Positions 50,348 to 58,963 of a stretch of DNA of 64,000 nt are shown here, one piece after another; position 1 is the stretch's first letter; each line of letters starts with the position of its first letter. A program made the position numbers and the translations under genes. Under the pieces are notes generated by a model. It saw only the letters and a list, made by a program, of their open reading frames with translations. It searched no databases and was not told the DNA's origin. The DNA is from Francisella adeliensis (GTDB taxonomy: Bacteria > Pseudomonadota > Gammaproteobacteria > Francisellales > Francisellaceae), in NCBI RefSeq assembly GCF_003290445.1, contig NZ_CP021781.1, positions 186,001 to 250,000 on the forward strand, given 5' to 3'.

Positions 50348-50417
50348 AGCGTGTCTCGCATCCTCAAAAGAGAACCGAATTTATAAAAATTAAAAATAAG
50401 ACAATTGGAGAAATAAA

Positions 50418-50687
50418 TTGGCTAATTCAAAACAAGCAAAAAAAAGAATCATTCAAGCTGAACAAAACCGTCAGCATAATGTAGCTCGTCGTTCAGTAAT
50501 GAGAACTTTCTTAAAGAAAACAGCTACAGCAATCGAAGCTGGTGATGTTAAGTCTGCACAAGAAAATTTCGCTAAAGCAGTGCCATTATTGGATAGATAT
50601 GCAACTAAAGGTCTTATCCATAAAAATAAAGCTGCAAGACATAAGTCTCGTTTAGCTGCTAAAATCAAAGCACTTTCTGCTGCATAA
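50418..50687 (+). CDS. rpsT: 30S ribosomal protein S20 (UUG start)
   Basis: Binds 16S rRNA at the body of the 30S subunit. 89 residues, Lys/Ala-rich: [18 protein letters not shown] and [15 protein letters not shown]. The start is TTG at 50418, seven bases after TTGGAG. Residue 2 onward agrees with other S20 proteins, so there is no better start. E. coli rpsT also uses UUG, where S20 represses its own translation, so the rare start is likely functional. Confidence 0.97.
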   Translation: MANSKQAKKRIIQAEQNRQHNVARRSVMRTFLKKTATAIEAGDVKSAQENFAKAVPLLDRYATKGLIHKNKAARHKSRLAAKIKALSAA

Positions 50688-50779
50688 TTTCAAAATATTT
50701 TTTCTAAAAAATTTTCTAATACTTATATCGAGCATTCATTGTGATATGATTGATGAAATCTTCATTAATGGTAATCACT

Positions 50780-51133
50780 ATGCCTACAATAAAAATTCAC
50801 TATACAAATAATATAAACATTGATGATAAGTTAGAGTTATTTACAGAAAACACTCATCAAATGCTTGTAGATGTAATCGCTACAGATATCGACACTTGTA
50901 GAACTTTAGTTTACCCATGCTCACAGTATCGTGTAGGCAGTTCAAATAGTGAGTATAATGCTTTTATACAGCTTGATATAGCTATTTTACCAGGTAGAAG
51001 TGTAGAGCTTCGTAAAAAGCTTGGTCAGATATTACTGAATGATTTGAGAAAGCTTTGCAAAGATAGTTCGCAAGCGATTGATTTTAGAGTGAATGTTAAT
51101 GAAACTGATACAGAGTTTTATTTTGGTTTATAG
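50780..51133 (+). CDS. Tautomerase-superfamily protein (CHMI-like)
   Basis: 117 residues from ATG 50780, which places proline directly after Met (MPTIKIHYTNN). Pro1 is the catalytic base of this superfamily. The chain resembles 5-carboxymethyl-2-hydroxymuconate isomerase (HpcD) in the FIQLDIAILPGRSVELRKKLGQ block. No homoprotocatechuate pathway genes are around, so a true CHMI role is doubtful. The ten-residue longer start at 50750 would abolish the Pro1. It is a plus-strand singleton, convergent with bamE. Confidence 0.75.
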   Translation: MPTIKIHYTNNINIDDKLELFTENTHQMLVDVIATDIDTCRTLVYPCSQYRVGSSNSEYNAFIQLDIAILPGRSVELRKKLGQILLNDLRKLCKDSSQAIDFRVNVNETDTEFYFGL

Positions 51134-51152
51134 TAGAAAGTAACTTTTGTTA

Positions 51153-51506
51153 TTAAAACACTGGCTCTTTAGTTGGTGGTACATAGTTTCCTGATATGCC
51201 AATCAACTTATCTTGGTTGTTGAAAGTTAATATAAGTTTAGACTCCTCATAATTGGTGTCTTGCATATGTTCTTTATATGAATGTATATAAATATATTGA
51301 TTTGGATTAAAGGTATCGATAATATCTGGAGATCCTAAGATGTATTTAACTTCACTTTTTGTCATATTGGGTCTTATATCAAAGACTTTTTTGTTTGTGA
51401 TAGTCTTACCTTGAGGTACTGGAGCTGTATATGGCTCGATGATGCCACAGCTATTTAGTAAAACAGCAGAAGCAATAGTTAACGGTATTAAAAACTTTCT
51501 ATACAT
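51153..51506 (-). CDS. bamE: Outer membrane assembly lipoprotein BamE (SmpA/OmlA)
   Basis: Lipoprotein of the BAM complex that stabilises BamD. 117 residues; the signal peptide ends in lipobox LLNSC with Cys20. The SmpA fold is marked by DIRPNMTKSEVKYILGSPDIIDTFNPNQYIY, in which NMTKSEVKYILGSPD is the characteristic helix-turn. It lies three bases after the diaA-like stop on the minus strand. Confidence 0.9.
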   Translation of the reverse strand: MYRKFLIPLTIASAVLLNSCGIIEPYTAPVPQGKTITNKKVFDIRPNMTKSEVKYILGSPDIIDTFNPNQYIYIHSYKEHMQDTNYEESKLILTFNNQDKLIGISGNYVPPTKEPVF

Positions 51507-51509
51507 CTG

Positions 51510-52106
51510 TTAGTCTTCTAGGCCTGCAAATAATTTTTGGTCAATAATATCACATAAGCAGTGTATTATAAGGAAATGATTCTCTTGAATGGTAATTTCA
51601 TGGTTAGAAGGGACTCTTAATTCTATATCACCATCCTGATGCATTTGTTGCATATTGCCACCGTCAAAACCTGTCATAGTAACAACTTGCATCTCTAAAT
51701 CATGCGCTTCCTCTATAGCTTTGATGATATTTGCTGAGTTACCTGTAGGTGAGATTGCTAATAATATATCGTTTTCATTACCAATTGCTGCAACTTGCTT
51801 TGAGAAGATTTCATCATAGCCATAATGTTCAGCAATACTCGTGATGCTAGAAATATCTCCAGTTAATGCTATAGCTGGAAGGGGAGGTCTTTCAAGGTTA
51901 AAATAACTTAGAAGTTTTGATGAAAAATGTTGTGATAATGTTGCACTACCACCATTACCACAAACAAGTATTTTGCCACCATTTTCTAAACAAGAAACCA
52001 TTGATTTACCCACCTCTGCTATAGCTGGAGGTAAAACATTGGCTGTTTCAATTTTTGCTTGAATGCTATTTTCAAAATATTTATTTACTCGATCTATTGA
52101 GGTCAT
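51510..52106 (-). CDS. diaA: SIS-domain protein, DiaA-like
   Basis: 198 residues with one SIS (sugar isomerase) domain: ILVCGNGGSATLSQHF, ALTGDISSITSIAEHYGYDEIF, and LLAISPTGNSANIIKAIE. It aligns well with E. coli DiaA, the DnaA-binding initiator-association protein. GmhA (sedoheptulose-7-phosphate isomerase) is a close paralogue, so the role stays somewhat open. The C-terminal IQENHFLIIHCLCDIID has the family's usual helix. Confidence 0.75.
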   Translation of the reverse strand: MTSIDRVNKYFENSIQAKIETANVLPPAIAEVGKSMVSCLENGGKILVCGNGGSATLSQHFSSKLLSYFNLERPPLPAIALTGDISSITSIAEHYGYDEIFSKQVAAIGNENDILLAISPTGNSANIIKAIEEAHDLEMQVVTMTGFDGGNMQQMHQDGDIELRVPSNHEITIQENHFLIIHCLCDIIDQKLFAGLED

Positions 52107-52185
52107 GCTTTATCAAGAATGTTTTATAACTAGAAAAATTTTACTATATTAGATTTTTGATAGCTAGCGATACAGCTTAATTTAC

Positions 52186-53352
52186 TTAGTTATTTGCTTT
52201 TACTAAAGGGATTAGAATTAAGCAGATTATGGGAAGTATTAAACAGATTAACATAAAGCTCCAAATATATTGTATAGGTATATAGCCCATTATAGAAACA
52301 CCCAAAACGCCTGTAGACATGTTTACAAAATTCATTGCACCAGATGCATTAGCACGGCATTCTATGGCATTTGAAGCTAGGTGTGATGCTGTGGGGTATA
52401 TAAAATTACATACAAAATACATTAGTGTAACGAGTATGAAAAATATAACTGGAGAAACTAGGCTGTAAACTTGCAGCAGAGCTAATATGACTATTAATAC
52501 TATTAAAGAAGCTAATGCTATTGTTAATAGACTCTCTGAGCGGTACTTGTTTATAAGTTTTGCTACTAAAAAAGATCCGCTAATAATACCTATTGTGGTT
52601 AAGCTATTCCACACACCGTATTGGGCACTAGTAAAACCAAACATTTGATGAGTAATAAATGGGCTAGAAGTAGAGTAACAGTAGCTAAAAACAGTCATAG
52701 CACCGATGCTGAGTGAAAATACTACTAGCCTTGGGTTACTTAGAGCTTCTTTATAGCCATTTAAAATATTTGTTATGTTTAGGTCGAAGTTGTTATCTTT
52801 GTTGTTGTGATATATAAAGCTAAGAATTAGCATAATAATGCCGTGTATTAATAAAGCATAGAAACAGTAATACCAGTGTGAGTATGTACTAATCATTCCA
52901 CCAATTAGGACAGCTAAAGTGATCGACAGAGCAAAAGAGATTGTTGCAAAGGATAAGGCTGTTTTTGCACGACTTTCTTCTACTGAATTATTGAGTATTA
53001 TAAATGTACATACTAGTCCAGCAGATGAGCCTATAGCTGTTATGAACCTGCCTATAAGTAGTATGGGCATAGAAAGTAACTGACCACCAAATAGGCATAT
53101 GATAATACCTATAAGATTTATGGAGAGTCCAATTCTTAGTGTTACAGCATCGCCAAATCTTTTTGCAATGGGGCCATAAGCAAGCTGCCCAATCACATAA
53201 CCAATTAGAAAAATACTTACTAACCACTCAACTGTACCATTGTGAAGGTTCATTTCTGTAGAGATATGTGGTAGAGCAGGGTTTAATATAACAGCCGATG
53301 CGCTTGCTATACTTATATAGCTTAGTAGGATTGCTATTTTATAGTTTTTCAT
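52186..53352 (-). CDS. MFS drug-resistance transporter (Bcr/CflA type)
   Basis: 388 residues with twelve hydrophobic helices, H+-coupled exporter class. LNPALPHISTEMNLHNGTVEWLVS and the motif A region GYVIGQLAYGPIAKRFGD are typical of the Bcr/CflA subgroup. A LysR regulator is transcribed in the opposite direction from the shared 95 bp gap. Substrate unknown. Confidence 0.85.
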   Translation of the reverse strand: MKNYKIAILLSYISIASASAVILNPALPHISTEMNLHNGTVEWLVSIFLIGYVIGQLAYGPIAKRFGDAVTLRIGLSINLIGIIICLFGGQLLSMPILLIGRFITAIGSSAGLVCTFIILNNSVEESRAKTALSFATISFALSITLAVLIGGMISTYSHWYYCFYALLIHGIIMLILSFIYHNNKDNNFDLNITNILNGYKEALSNPRLVVFSLSIGAMTVFSYCYSTSSPFITHQMFGFTSAQYGVWNSLTTIGIISGSFLVAKLINKYRSESLLTIALASLIVLIVILALLQVYSLVSPVIFFILVTLMYFVCNFIYPTASHLASNAIECRANASGAMNFVNMSTGVLGVSIMGYIPIQYIWSFMLICLILPIICLILIPLVKANN

Positions 53353-53398
53353 ATTACTTTTTTGTTATATATTAACTTGAAAAATATTGTATATTTCC

Positions 53399-53427
53399 TG
53401 TTTTGTTTTTACAATGGCTTATATAAT
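53399..53427 (+). promoter_or_regulatory. Possible lysR promoter in the MFS/LysR gap
   Basis: TATAAT at 53422-53427, with a weak TGTTTT 17 bases upstream. The gap also holds several T-N11-A-like AT-rich dyads (53362-53397), a type of site LysR proteins bind. None is unambiguous. Confidence 0.35.
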
Positions 53428-53453
53428 GAACATAGGTTTAGTTTTATTTGACA

Positions 53454-54347
53454 ATGAAGGTTGCTAAAAAGATATCTGTTTCACTGTTTGAGGTTTTTTA
53501 TGAGTTAAGTTTACATGGTAGTTTTACAAGCACAGCAAAAGCTTTAGGTGTTACAAAGGCATCTGTAAGCCATTCTATTAAGCAATTAGAGAAAGAGTTA
53601 AGAGTTGATTTACTTAATAGAACAACAAGAACATTGTCGCTGACTCATGAGGGTCAGCTTTTACTTACTTACTGTAAATCGCTTCAATCTCAAATAGATA
53701 GTGTTAGAGATCTATCAAAGTCGTTTCATAAAGAGCCATCTGGAGTTTTGAAAATAAGTACAACACCGTATTTTGCAAAAGAGGTGCTACAGTCATTCAT
53801 AAAAGAATATCTGTTAAAATTTCCAAAAGTAGAGATTGAGATATTAATCGAAGAAAAAATTTCTAACTTTAAAATACAGGAAGCAGACTTGATTTTGGGG
53901 GTTAATTGGCAACCACCAGAAGATATTGTTGCTCGCAAAATAGCGCAAACGAAGTACATCCTCTGCGCAACACCGGAATATTTGAAGAATGGAGGCTGTC
54001 TAAATGATTTAGATGATTTGCAGAAACATAACTATATTAGGCATAAATCTAGACCAACAGCTTTAGTAGCTCTTAAAGGGAAAAGTCGCCATATTGAAGT
54101 AAACTCATCGCTTTCAGCAAACGATTCTGACTTTATCAAACAATGTGTGCTTTTAAGTATGGGAATTGCTCAGCTTCATGGGTATATGGTTGTTGATGAG
54201 ATTAAGAAAGGAAAACTCGTACCATTATTGGAAAATGAGTTTATAGATCATCAAGATATATTTATATATTATCAAAAAAATAAGTTTGTTCAGCCAAAAG
54301 TGAAAGAGTTTGTAGAGCTTGTTGTGAATGCAAAAATATTGTTGTAG
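53454..54347 (+). CDS. LysR-family transcriptional regulator
   Basis: 297 residues from ATG 53454 (TTG 53448 would add two). The winged-helix DNA-binding domain FYELSLHGSFTSTAKALGVT then KASVSHSIKQLEKEL is at the N-terminus, and a periplasmic-binding-like effector domain follows. Divergent from an MFS exporter, which it probably controls by the usual LysR arrangement. Its end is 12 bases from the convergent yggS. Confidence 0.92.
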   Translation: MKVAKKISVSLFEVFYELSLHGSFTSTAKALGVTKASVSHSIKQLEKELRVDLLNRTTRTLSLTHEGQLLLTYCKSLQSQIDSVRDLSKSFHKEPSGVLKISTTPYFAKEVLQSFIKEYLLKFPKVEIEILIEEKISNFKIQEADLILGVNWQPPEDIVARKIAQTKYILCATPEYLKNGGCLNDLDDLQKHNYIRHKSRPTALVALKGKSRHIEVNSSLSANDSDFIKQCVLLSMGIAQLHGYMVVDEIKKGKLVPLLENEFIDHQDIFIYYQKNKFVQPKVKEFVELVVNAKILL

Positions 54348-54359
54348 GAATTTTATTGT

Positions 54360-55034
54360 TTAGGTTTTTTTAACTCTCTCACCAAATAAGCTACTACCAA
54401 TTCTAACTTCTGTGCTGCCATGCTGTACCGCTAGCTGATAGTCTGCACTCATTCCCATAGATAGTCTTGTGAGTTTTTGCTCGTTAGATAACTGAGAATT
54501 AACTTCATCAAAAAAGCTCTTCACTTTCTTAAAGCTTTTGTCAGGTGTGATTGATTTTGCTGGGATACACATTAGTCCTACAACAGTTGTGTTTTTCAGC
54601 TCTTTTGATATTTTTATACACTTCAAAACTTCATCTTGCTGCAAAGAGTTAAATCCTGATTTGTTGGGATCATTATCAATATTTATTTGTAAAAGAACAT
54701 TTATTTGCTTGTTTTCAGCTTTGGCAGCTTTATCGATTTTCTCAAGGTGATCTTTTTTTTCAACGCTTTGAATAGAATCTACATATTTAACAATGTGTTT
54801 TATTTTACGAGATTGTAAAGAGCCGATGAAATGCCAGCTTAGATCAGGTCTTGCGGTAGCTTTCTCCTCTAGTGCTTGTAAATAATTTTCGCCAAAATCA
54901 GTTTGTCCTAGTGATTTTAAGTAGTCTATTTTTTCTATAGATTGATATTTGCTTACAGCTAAAAGTTTTACTTTGCTATCAATGTTTTTAATAATCTGAT
55001 TATATGCGTTTTTTATGAAACCTTTATCTATCAT
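54360..55034 (-). CDS. yggS: PLP homeostasis protein YggS
   Basis: Pyridoxal-phosphate binding protein of alanine-racemase fold. 224 residues. PLP lysine is Lys29 in LLAVSKYQSIE; DFGENYLQALEEK, WHFIGSLQSRKIKHI and LSMGMSADYQLAVQHGSTEV are hallmarks. The gene begins two bases after the rsmG stop, giving a rsmG-yggS operon. Confidence 0.93.
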   Translation of the reverse strand: MIDKGFIKNAYNQIIKNIDSKVKLLAVSKYQSIEKIDYLKSLGQTDFGENYLQALEEKATARPDLSWHFIGSLQSRKIKHIVKYVDSIQSVEKKDHLEKIDKAAKAENKQINVLLQINIDNDPNKSGFNSLQQDEVLKCIKISKELKNTTVVGLMCIPAKSITPDKSFKKVKSFFDEVNSQLSNEQKLTRLSMGMSADYQLAVQHGSTEVRIGSSLFGERVKKT

Positions 55035-55036
55035 AT

Positions 55037-55660
55037 TTAGCGTTCTTGTTTTTTAGTCATTACTATCAAATTTCTTTCAGCATCTAAAAAAGGCACTTTG
55101 ATTTTATGCTTAATAGTATTTAGTGGTAATTTTGCTAAGTTTTGCTCTTCTAAATCAGGGCCTTTCATTGCAAGCATTTGATTTTCATCAGTTAGGAAGT
55201 GCTTGCAAAGCTCATAGAAGTTATCAGATGCGCTAAATGCTCGAGATATAATGTTATCAAAATTTCCTTCTAAGCTTTCTATACGGGTATTTACGGGTTC
55301 AATATTATCAAGCTTCAAAGACTTCTTCACATTTTTCAGAAACATAATTTTCTTGCCAACGCTATCAACTAAAGTAAATTTGTGCTCAGGATATAAGATA
55401 GCTAACACAACACCAGGCAATCCACCACCTGTACCCACATCTACAGTTGTATTACCTTTTATGTATTTTGCTACAGATAAACTATCAAAAAGGTGTTTTA
55501 CAAGCATGTCATCAAAGTTTTTAATGGCAGTCATATTGTAGACTTTATTCCATTTTTCAAGAAGTTTTAGGTATTGTATCCATAGTTCAATTTGTTCTTC
55601 AGAGGCTTTAATATCTAATTTTTCTAAAGCAACTTGTATTTTTGTAGAGGGAACCGTCAT
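55037..55660 (-). CDS. rsmG: 16S rRNA 7-methylguanosine-527 methyltransferase
   Basis: SAM-dependent methyltransferase acting on G527 of 16S rRNA. 207 residues. VDVGTGGGLPGVVLAI is the SAM loop; KWNKVYNMTAIKN is the conserved N-terminal block. Not next to gidA/mnmG or parA as in many genomes. Confidence 0.94.
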   Translation of the reverse strand: MTVPSTKIQVALEKLDIKASEEQIELWIQYLKLLEKWNKVYNMTAIKNFDDMLVKHLFDSLSVAKYIKGNTTVDVGTGGGLPGVVLAILYPEHKFTLVDSVGKKIMFLKNVKKSLKLDNIEPVNTRIESLEGNFDNIISRAFSASDNFYELCKHFLTDENQMLAMKGPDLEEQNLAKLPLNTIKHKIKVPFLDAERNLIVMTKKQER

Positions 55661-55685
55661 TATTGTGTAGATATATTGTGTGAAT

Positions 55686-55702
55686 AGCTTATATTATAAG
55701 CT
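55686..55702. repeat. Palindrome in the rsmG upstream gap
   Basis: AGCTTATA-T-TATAAGCT, 8 bp arms around one base, 26 bases upstream of the rsmG start. On the minus strand it contains TATAAT, so it may overlap a promoter. Role not known. Confidence 0.3.
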
Positions 55703-55759
55703 GTATTTCTGTAAAAATGTTATTATAAATTTAATTAAAATTAGATTTTGAGTTGTGGT

Positions 55760-56332
55760 TTAGGTTTTTTTTATATATAAAGAGTTTTCATAAATAAGTT
55801 TCATAGCCTTAACGTTACCATAAGAGGCGGCTTTATTTAGCCATAAAAAAGCTTCTTTACGATTGGTTTCAACGTAGTAGGGTTGGTCTTTGTCGATATA
55901 TGATCTACCAAGAAAAAACATAGCCTCTGTATTATCTGCTTTGGCAGATTGCTCTAGGTATTTGTGAGCTTTCTCGGTATCGCCTTTAGAATTATAAATA
56001 ATTGCTAAAGCAAGGGAAGCGTTAGCTCGGTATCTTCGTGGTTGCTTATGATTTTTTTTAGCTAAAAAAATATCAAAATACTTGATTGCCATATCAGTAT
56101 TTTTTTTAACACCTAATCCATAGGCGTAATGGATTCCCAAAAAATATGGAGATGTAGGGCATCCATTTTCATATAGGTTGGCAAATGCCTTTGCAGAGGA
56201 TATATAGTCACTGTGTTGAAATTTAGAGTATGCTCTGTTGTATTCGGTAGAAATACATGCTTGAGATATTTGAAAGCTAAGGCATCCCAGTAAGATGGTT
56301 ATTATAATTATTTTTTTTCTAATGTTCTTCAT
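55760..56332 (-). CDS. Secreted Sel1/TPR-repeat protein
   Basis: 190 residues. A signal peptide (about 1-26) is followed by Sel1-like helical repeats: SPYFLGIHYAYGLGVKKNTDMAIKYF, then ARRYRANASLALAIIYNSKGDTEKAHKYLEQSAKADNTEAMFFLGRSY. Such proteins usually serve as periplasmic scaffolds. No specific partner can be named. It has no operon partner within 95 bases. Confidence 0.72.
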   Translation of the reverse strand: MKNIRKKIIIITILLGCLSFQISQACISTEYNRAYSKFQHSDYISSAKAFANLYENGCPTSPYFLGIHYAYGLGVKKNTDMAIKYFDIFLAKKNHKQPRRYRANASLALAIIYNSKGDTEKAHKYLEQSAKADNTEAMFFLGRSYIDKDQPYYVETNRKEAFLWLNKAASYGNVKAMKLIYENSLYIKKT

Positions 56333-56472
56333 AGTTTGTAAATTAAAGACTTGCTCTTTAGTAAAGTTTCGCTATTTAAACATAGTTGTTTGTAGCTTGT
56401 CAAGCAAGGTGTTACAGCACTTGTAAGGCATACTAAAATGAAGTTGTATTAATAAACAGGTTGGTTTAATGA

Positions 56473-56501
56473 TTGACTATGACAGTCTTTTTCTATACAA
56501 T
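56473..56501 (+). promoter_or_regulatory. rpmH-rnpA promoter
   Basis: TTGACT (56473-56478), a 17-base spacer and TACAAT (56496-56501), each one base from consensus. About 70 bases before the rpmH ATG. The other part of the 238 bp gap (56333-56470) shows no gene or DnaA-box cluster. Confidence 0.65.
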
Positions 56502-56570
56502 ACCGAAACTATTTCTGCAATCTATAAGATTGGTTTAAATTTTAAATATATTAATTAAGAGGATAATAAC

Positions 56571-56705
56571 ATGAAAAGAACTTTCCAACCTTCAAACCTA
56601 AAAAGAAAAAGAACTCACGGTTTTCGTGCTCGTATGAAGACTTTAAGAGGTCAAAAAGTAATCAGAAACAGACGAGCTAAAGGCAGACATAAGCTTGCAG
56701 CGTAA
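56571..56705 (+). CDS. rpmH: 50S ribosomal protein L34
   Basis: 44 residues, Arg/Lys-rich: [18 protein letters not shown], then [20 protein letters not shown], a full L34. AAGAGG lies nine bases before the ATG. Its last 11 bases overlap the start of rnpA, the classical arrangement. Confidence 0.97.
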   Translation: MKRTFQPSNLKRKRTHGFRARMKTLRGQKVIRNRRAKGRHKLAA

Positions 56706-57042
56706 TTTTTGTTTAACAAAACAAAATATACTCTCTAAAGAAGAAATTACTAAAGTTTTTAACAGTGTTGAAACTAAAATAAGCTCAGATCATTTTACTT
56801 TTTTGATAGGTGAGAGAGCTGTAAAAACAGCGGGTTTTTGTGCAATATTAGCAAAAAAAAACATTCGTAAAGCTGTAAAAAGAAATCTTTGTCGAAGGCT
56901 TTTGAAAGAGTCTTTTCGAACTCATAAAGATTTTCTTGAGCATAAAGGTTTAGTAATTCTTAGTAAAAAGCCAGCAAATGAAGCTAGCAAGGAAGAATTG
57001 TGGCAATCAATACAAAAATTTCAACAATTTTTAAAAAAGTGA
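56695..57042 (+). CDS. rnpA: Ribonuclease P protein component
   Basis: Basic protein subunit of RNase P, which cuts tRNA 5' leaders. 115 residues. The RNR signature appears as [19 protein letters not shown]. The start is TTG at 56695 inside rpmH; no ATG upstream fits. Its 3' end overlaps yidD by 43 bases. Confidence 0.92.
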   Translation: MQRNFCLTKQNILSKEEITKVFNSVETKISSDHFTFLIGERAVKTAGFCAILAKKNIRKAVKRNLCRRLLKESFRTHKDFLEHKGLVILSKKPANEASKEELWQSIQKFQQFLKK

Positions 57043-57275
57043 CAATTTTCCCTTTTATCCTGTTCATCAAATTTTATCGTTACTGTATCAGTCCATTTAT
57101 ACCAGCTAGATGTAGGTATTATCCTACTTGTTCTGAATATGCTCTAGAAGCTTTGAAATCTCATGGTATACTAAAAGGATTATATTTAAGTGTTTGTAGA
57201 ATTCTTAGATGCCAACCGCTGTCTAAAAGAGACTACTACGACCCAGTTCCTAGCAAAATAAAAGGTTTAAAATAA
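57000..57275 (+). CDS. yidD: Membrane protein insertion efficiency factor YidD
   Basis: 91 residues. An amphipathic N-terminal segment is followed by the family core FYRYCISPFIPARCRYYPTC then SEYALEALKSHG. GTG start at 57000, overlapping rnpA; this long overlap is common in rnpA-yidD pairs. yidC follows two bases after its stop. Confidence 0.92.
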   Translation: MAINTKISTIFKKVTIFPFILFIKFYRYCISPFIPARCRYYPTCSEYALEALKSHGILKGLYLSVCRILRCQPLSKRDYYDPVPSKIKGLK

Positions 57276-57277
57276 TA

Positions 57278-58957
57278 ATGAAATCTAATCATATAAGAAT
57301 ATTACTATTAGTTACAATAGCAATAATGTTTGTCTCTCTTATGGGTAAATGGGAAGAGACATTCCCATCAAATGATAGTGCTCAACAAACTACTGCACAA
57401 GTTCAAGACGCTACTAGCCATTATAGTGATTCAGCAGCTGTTACAAATGATAAAGCTACAACTCCAGTTAAGGGAGATGTTAAAGAATCGTTAGCAGCTA
57501 AAACAAACTTCTCTGAGTATGATGATTCTAAAAGCGTAACTATAAATACTGGTGTATTTAAAGACTTAAAAATAAGCCTTAATGGTGGCGCAATAACTTC
57601 TGCTTCGTTAAAGGACTATACGGTAAGCTTAGAAGATAAGTCAGCAATGCCTCTTCTTACTAGTAAAGATAAGTCGCAGTATATTGCTAAAAGTAATATA
57701 GTTGTTGATAAGAAACCACTTGATATAACCTTTGAAAATAAAGGCATTAAGAAAGAGGGTGATAAGCAAGTATTAACTTTAAGTGCAAATGTTGACGGTT
57801 TAGATATAGTTAGAACTTATACTTTTGATGATAGTAAATACAATATCTCTGTAGCTCAAAACATCACAAACACTACAGGTAGCCCAATCAGTGTTATTGT
57901 TGATAATTCACTTGCGCGTGATTTTGATCCTGCTGGAGATAGCTTTAGTTTATTAAATGCTCATAGCTATACATTTACAGGTGTTGCTTATTCAACAACC
58001 CAAGATAAGTTTAGAAAAGAATCATTTAAAGATATTGCTAAAACTAATGGTAAACCTACTATAGTTGGTAATGTTGGTAATGGTTGGGTAGCTTTTGTAG
58101 AGCATTATTTTGAAACTGCATGGATTCCACAATCTACTAATTCTATAATTTACTTTAAGAATATTGATGAAAATATCTTTGAAGCAGGTGAATATTCATC
58201 TATAACAATACAGCCAAGCCAATCTCAAGATGTAACATCTGTTCTTTATTCTGGGCCAATTATTAAAAATAATCTTGCTCCATTGGCACCTAACCTTGAG
58301 AAGACTTTAGATTATGGAATGTTATCATTCTTCTCAGAAATTATTTTTTGGGTAATGTCTCATATTCATGCTTTAGTTGGAAACTGGGGTTTAGCTATTA
58401 TCTTGGTTACTTGTCTAATTAAGGCTATATTCTACCCATTATCTGCTAAGAGCTACCGTTCTATGGCTAAGATGAGAATGCTTCAGCCAAGAATGAAGCG
58501 TTTACAAGAAAGCTATAAGGATGATCGCCAGCAGCTTGGTAAAAAGATGATGGAAATGTACAAGAGTGAAAAGGTAAACCCTCTAAGTGGTTGTTTACCA
58601 ATGGTTGTGCAGATTCCTATATTTATTTCATTATATTGGGTGTTATTAGAATCAGTTGAGTTAAGACATGCGCCATTTATATTCTGGATTCATGACTTAT
58701 CAATTAAAGACCCATTCTATGTGCTTCCTGTACTTATGGGTATTTCGATGTTTTTACAACAAAAAATATCTCCTGCTCCAGCAGATCCAATGCAAGCTAA
58801 AATAATGATGTTTTTACCAATTATGTTTACATTCTTGTTCTCATCATTCCCTGCAGGCTTAGTATTATACTGGCTAACAAATAACCTTATTAGTATTACC
58901 CAACAATATATAATTACTAGACGCTACCAAGCTAGTCACACTCATAAGAAAAAATAA
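57278..58957 (+). CDS. yidC: Membrane protein insertase YidC
   Basis: Inserts membrane proteins with or without SecYEG. 559 residues. N-terminal anchor (about 8-25), a large periplasmic beta-sandwich domain to about residue 340, then five transmembrane helices. The hydrophilic groove region NPLSGCLPMVVQIPIFISLY and the Arg in AKSYRSMAKMRMLQPRM agree with the family. Confidence 0.98.
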   Translation: MKSNHIRILLLVTIAIMFVSLMGKWEETFPSNDSAQQTTAQVQDATSHYSDSAAVTNDKATTPVKGDVKESLAAKTNFSEYDDSKSVTINTGVFKDLKISLNGGAITSASLKDYTVSLEDKSAMPLLTSKDKSQYIAKSNIVVDKKPLDITFENKGIKKEGDKQVLTLSANVDGLDIVRTYTFDDSKYNISVAQNITNTTGSPISVIVDNSLARDFDPAGDSFSLLNAHSYTFTGVAYSTTQDKFRKESFKDIAKTNGKPTIVGNVGNGWVAFVEHYFETAWIPQSTNSIIYFKNIDENIFEAGEYSSITIQPSQSQDVTSVLYSGPIIKNNLAPLAPNLEKTLDYGMLSFFSEIIFWVMSHIHALVGNWGLAIILVTCLIKAIFYPLSAKSYRSMAKMRMLQPRMKRLQESYKDDRQQLGKKMMEMYKSEKVNPLSGCLPMVVQIPIFISLYWVLLESVELRHAPFIFWIHDLSIKDPFYVLPVLMGISMFLQQKISPAPADPMQAKIMMFLPIMFTFLFSSFPAGLVLYWLTNNLISITQQYIITRRYQASHTHKKK

Positions 58958-58963
58958 TTAGTT

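Noticed and set aside
50750-50779. Longer start of the tautomerase-like gene
   Set aside because: The ten extra residues would bury the Pro1 that the family needs as catalytic base.
56333-56570. Possible oriC near rpmH
   Set aside because: rpmH often neighbours dnaA and the origin, but I see no DnaA-box cluster and no dnaA or dnaN here; the upstream genes are Sel1 and rsmG.
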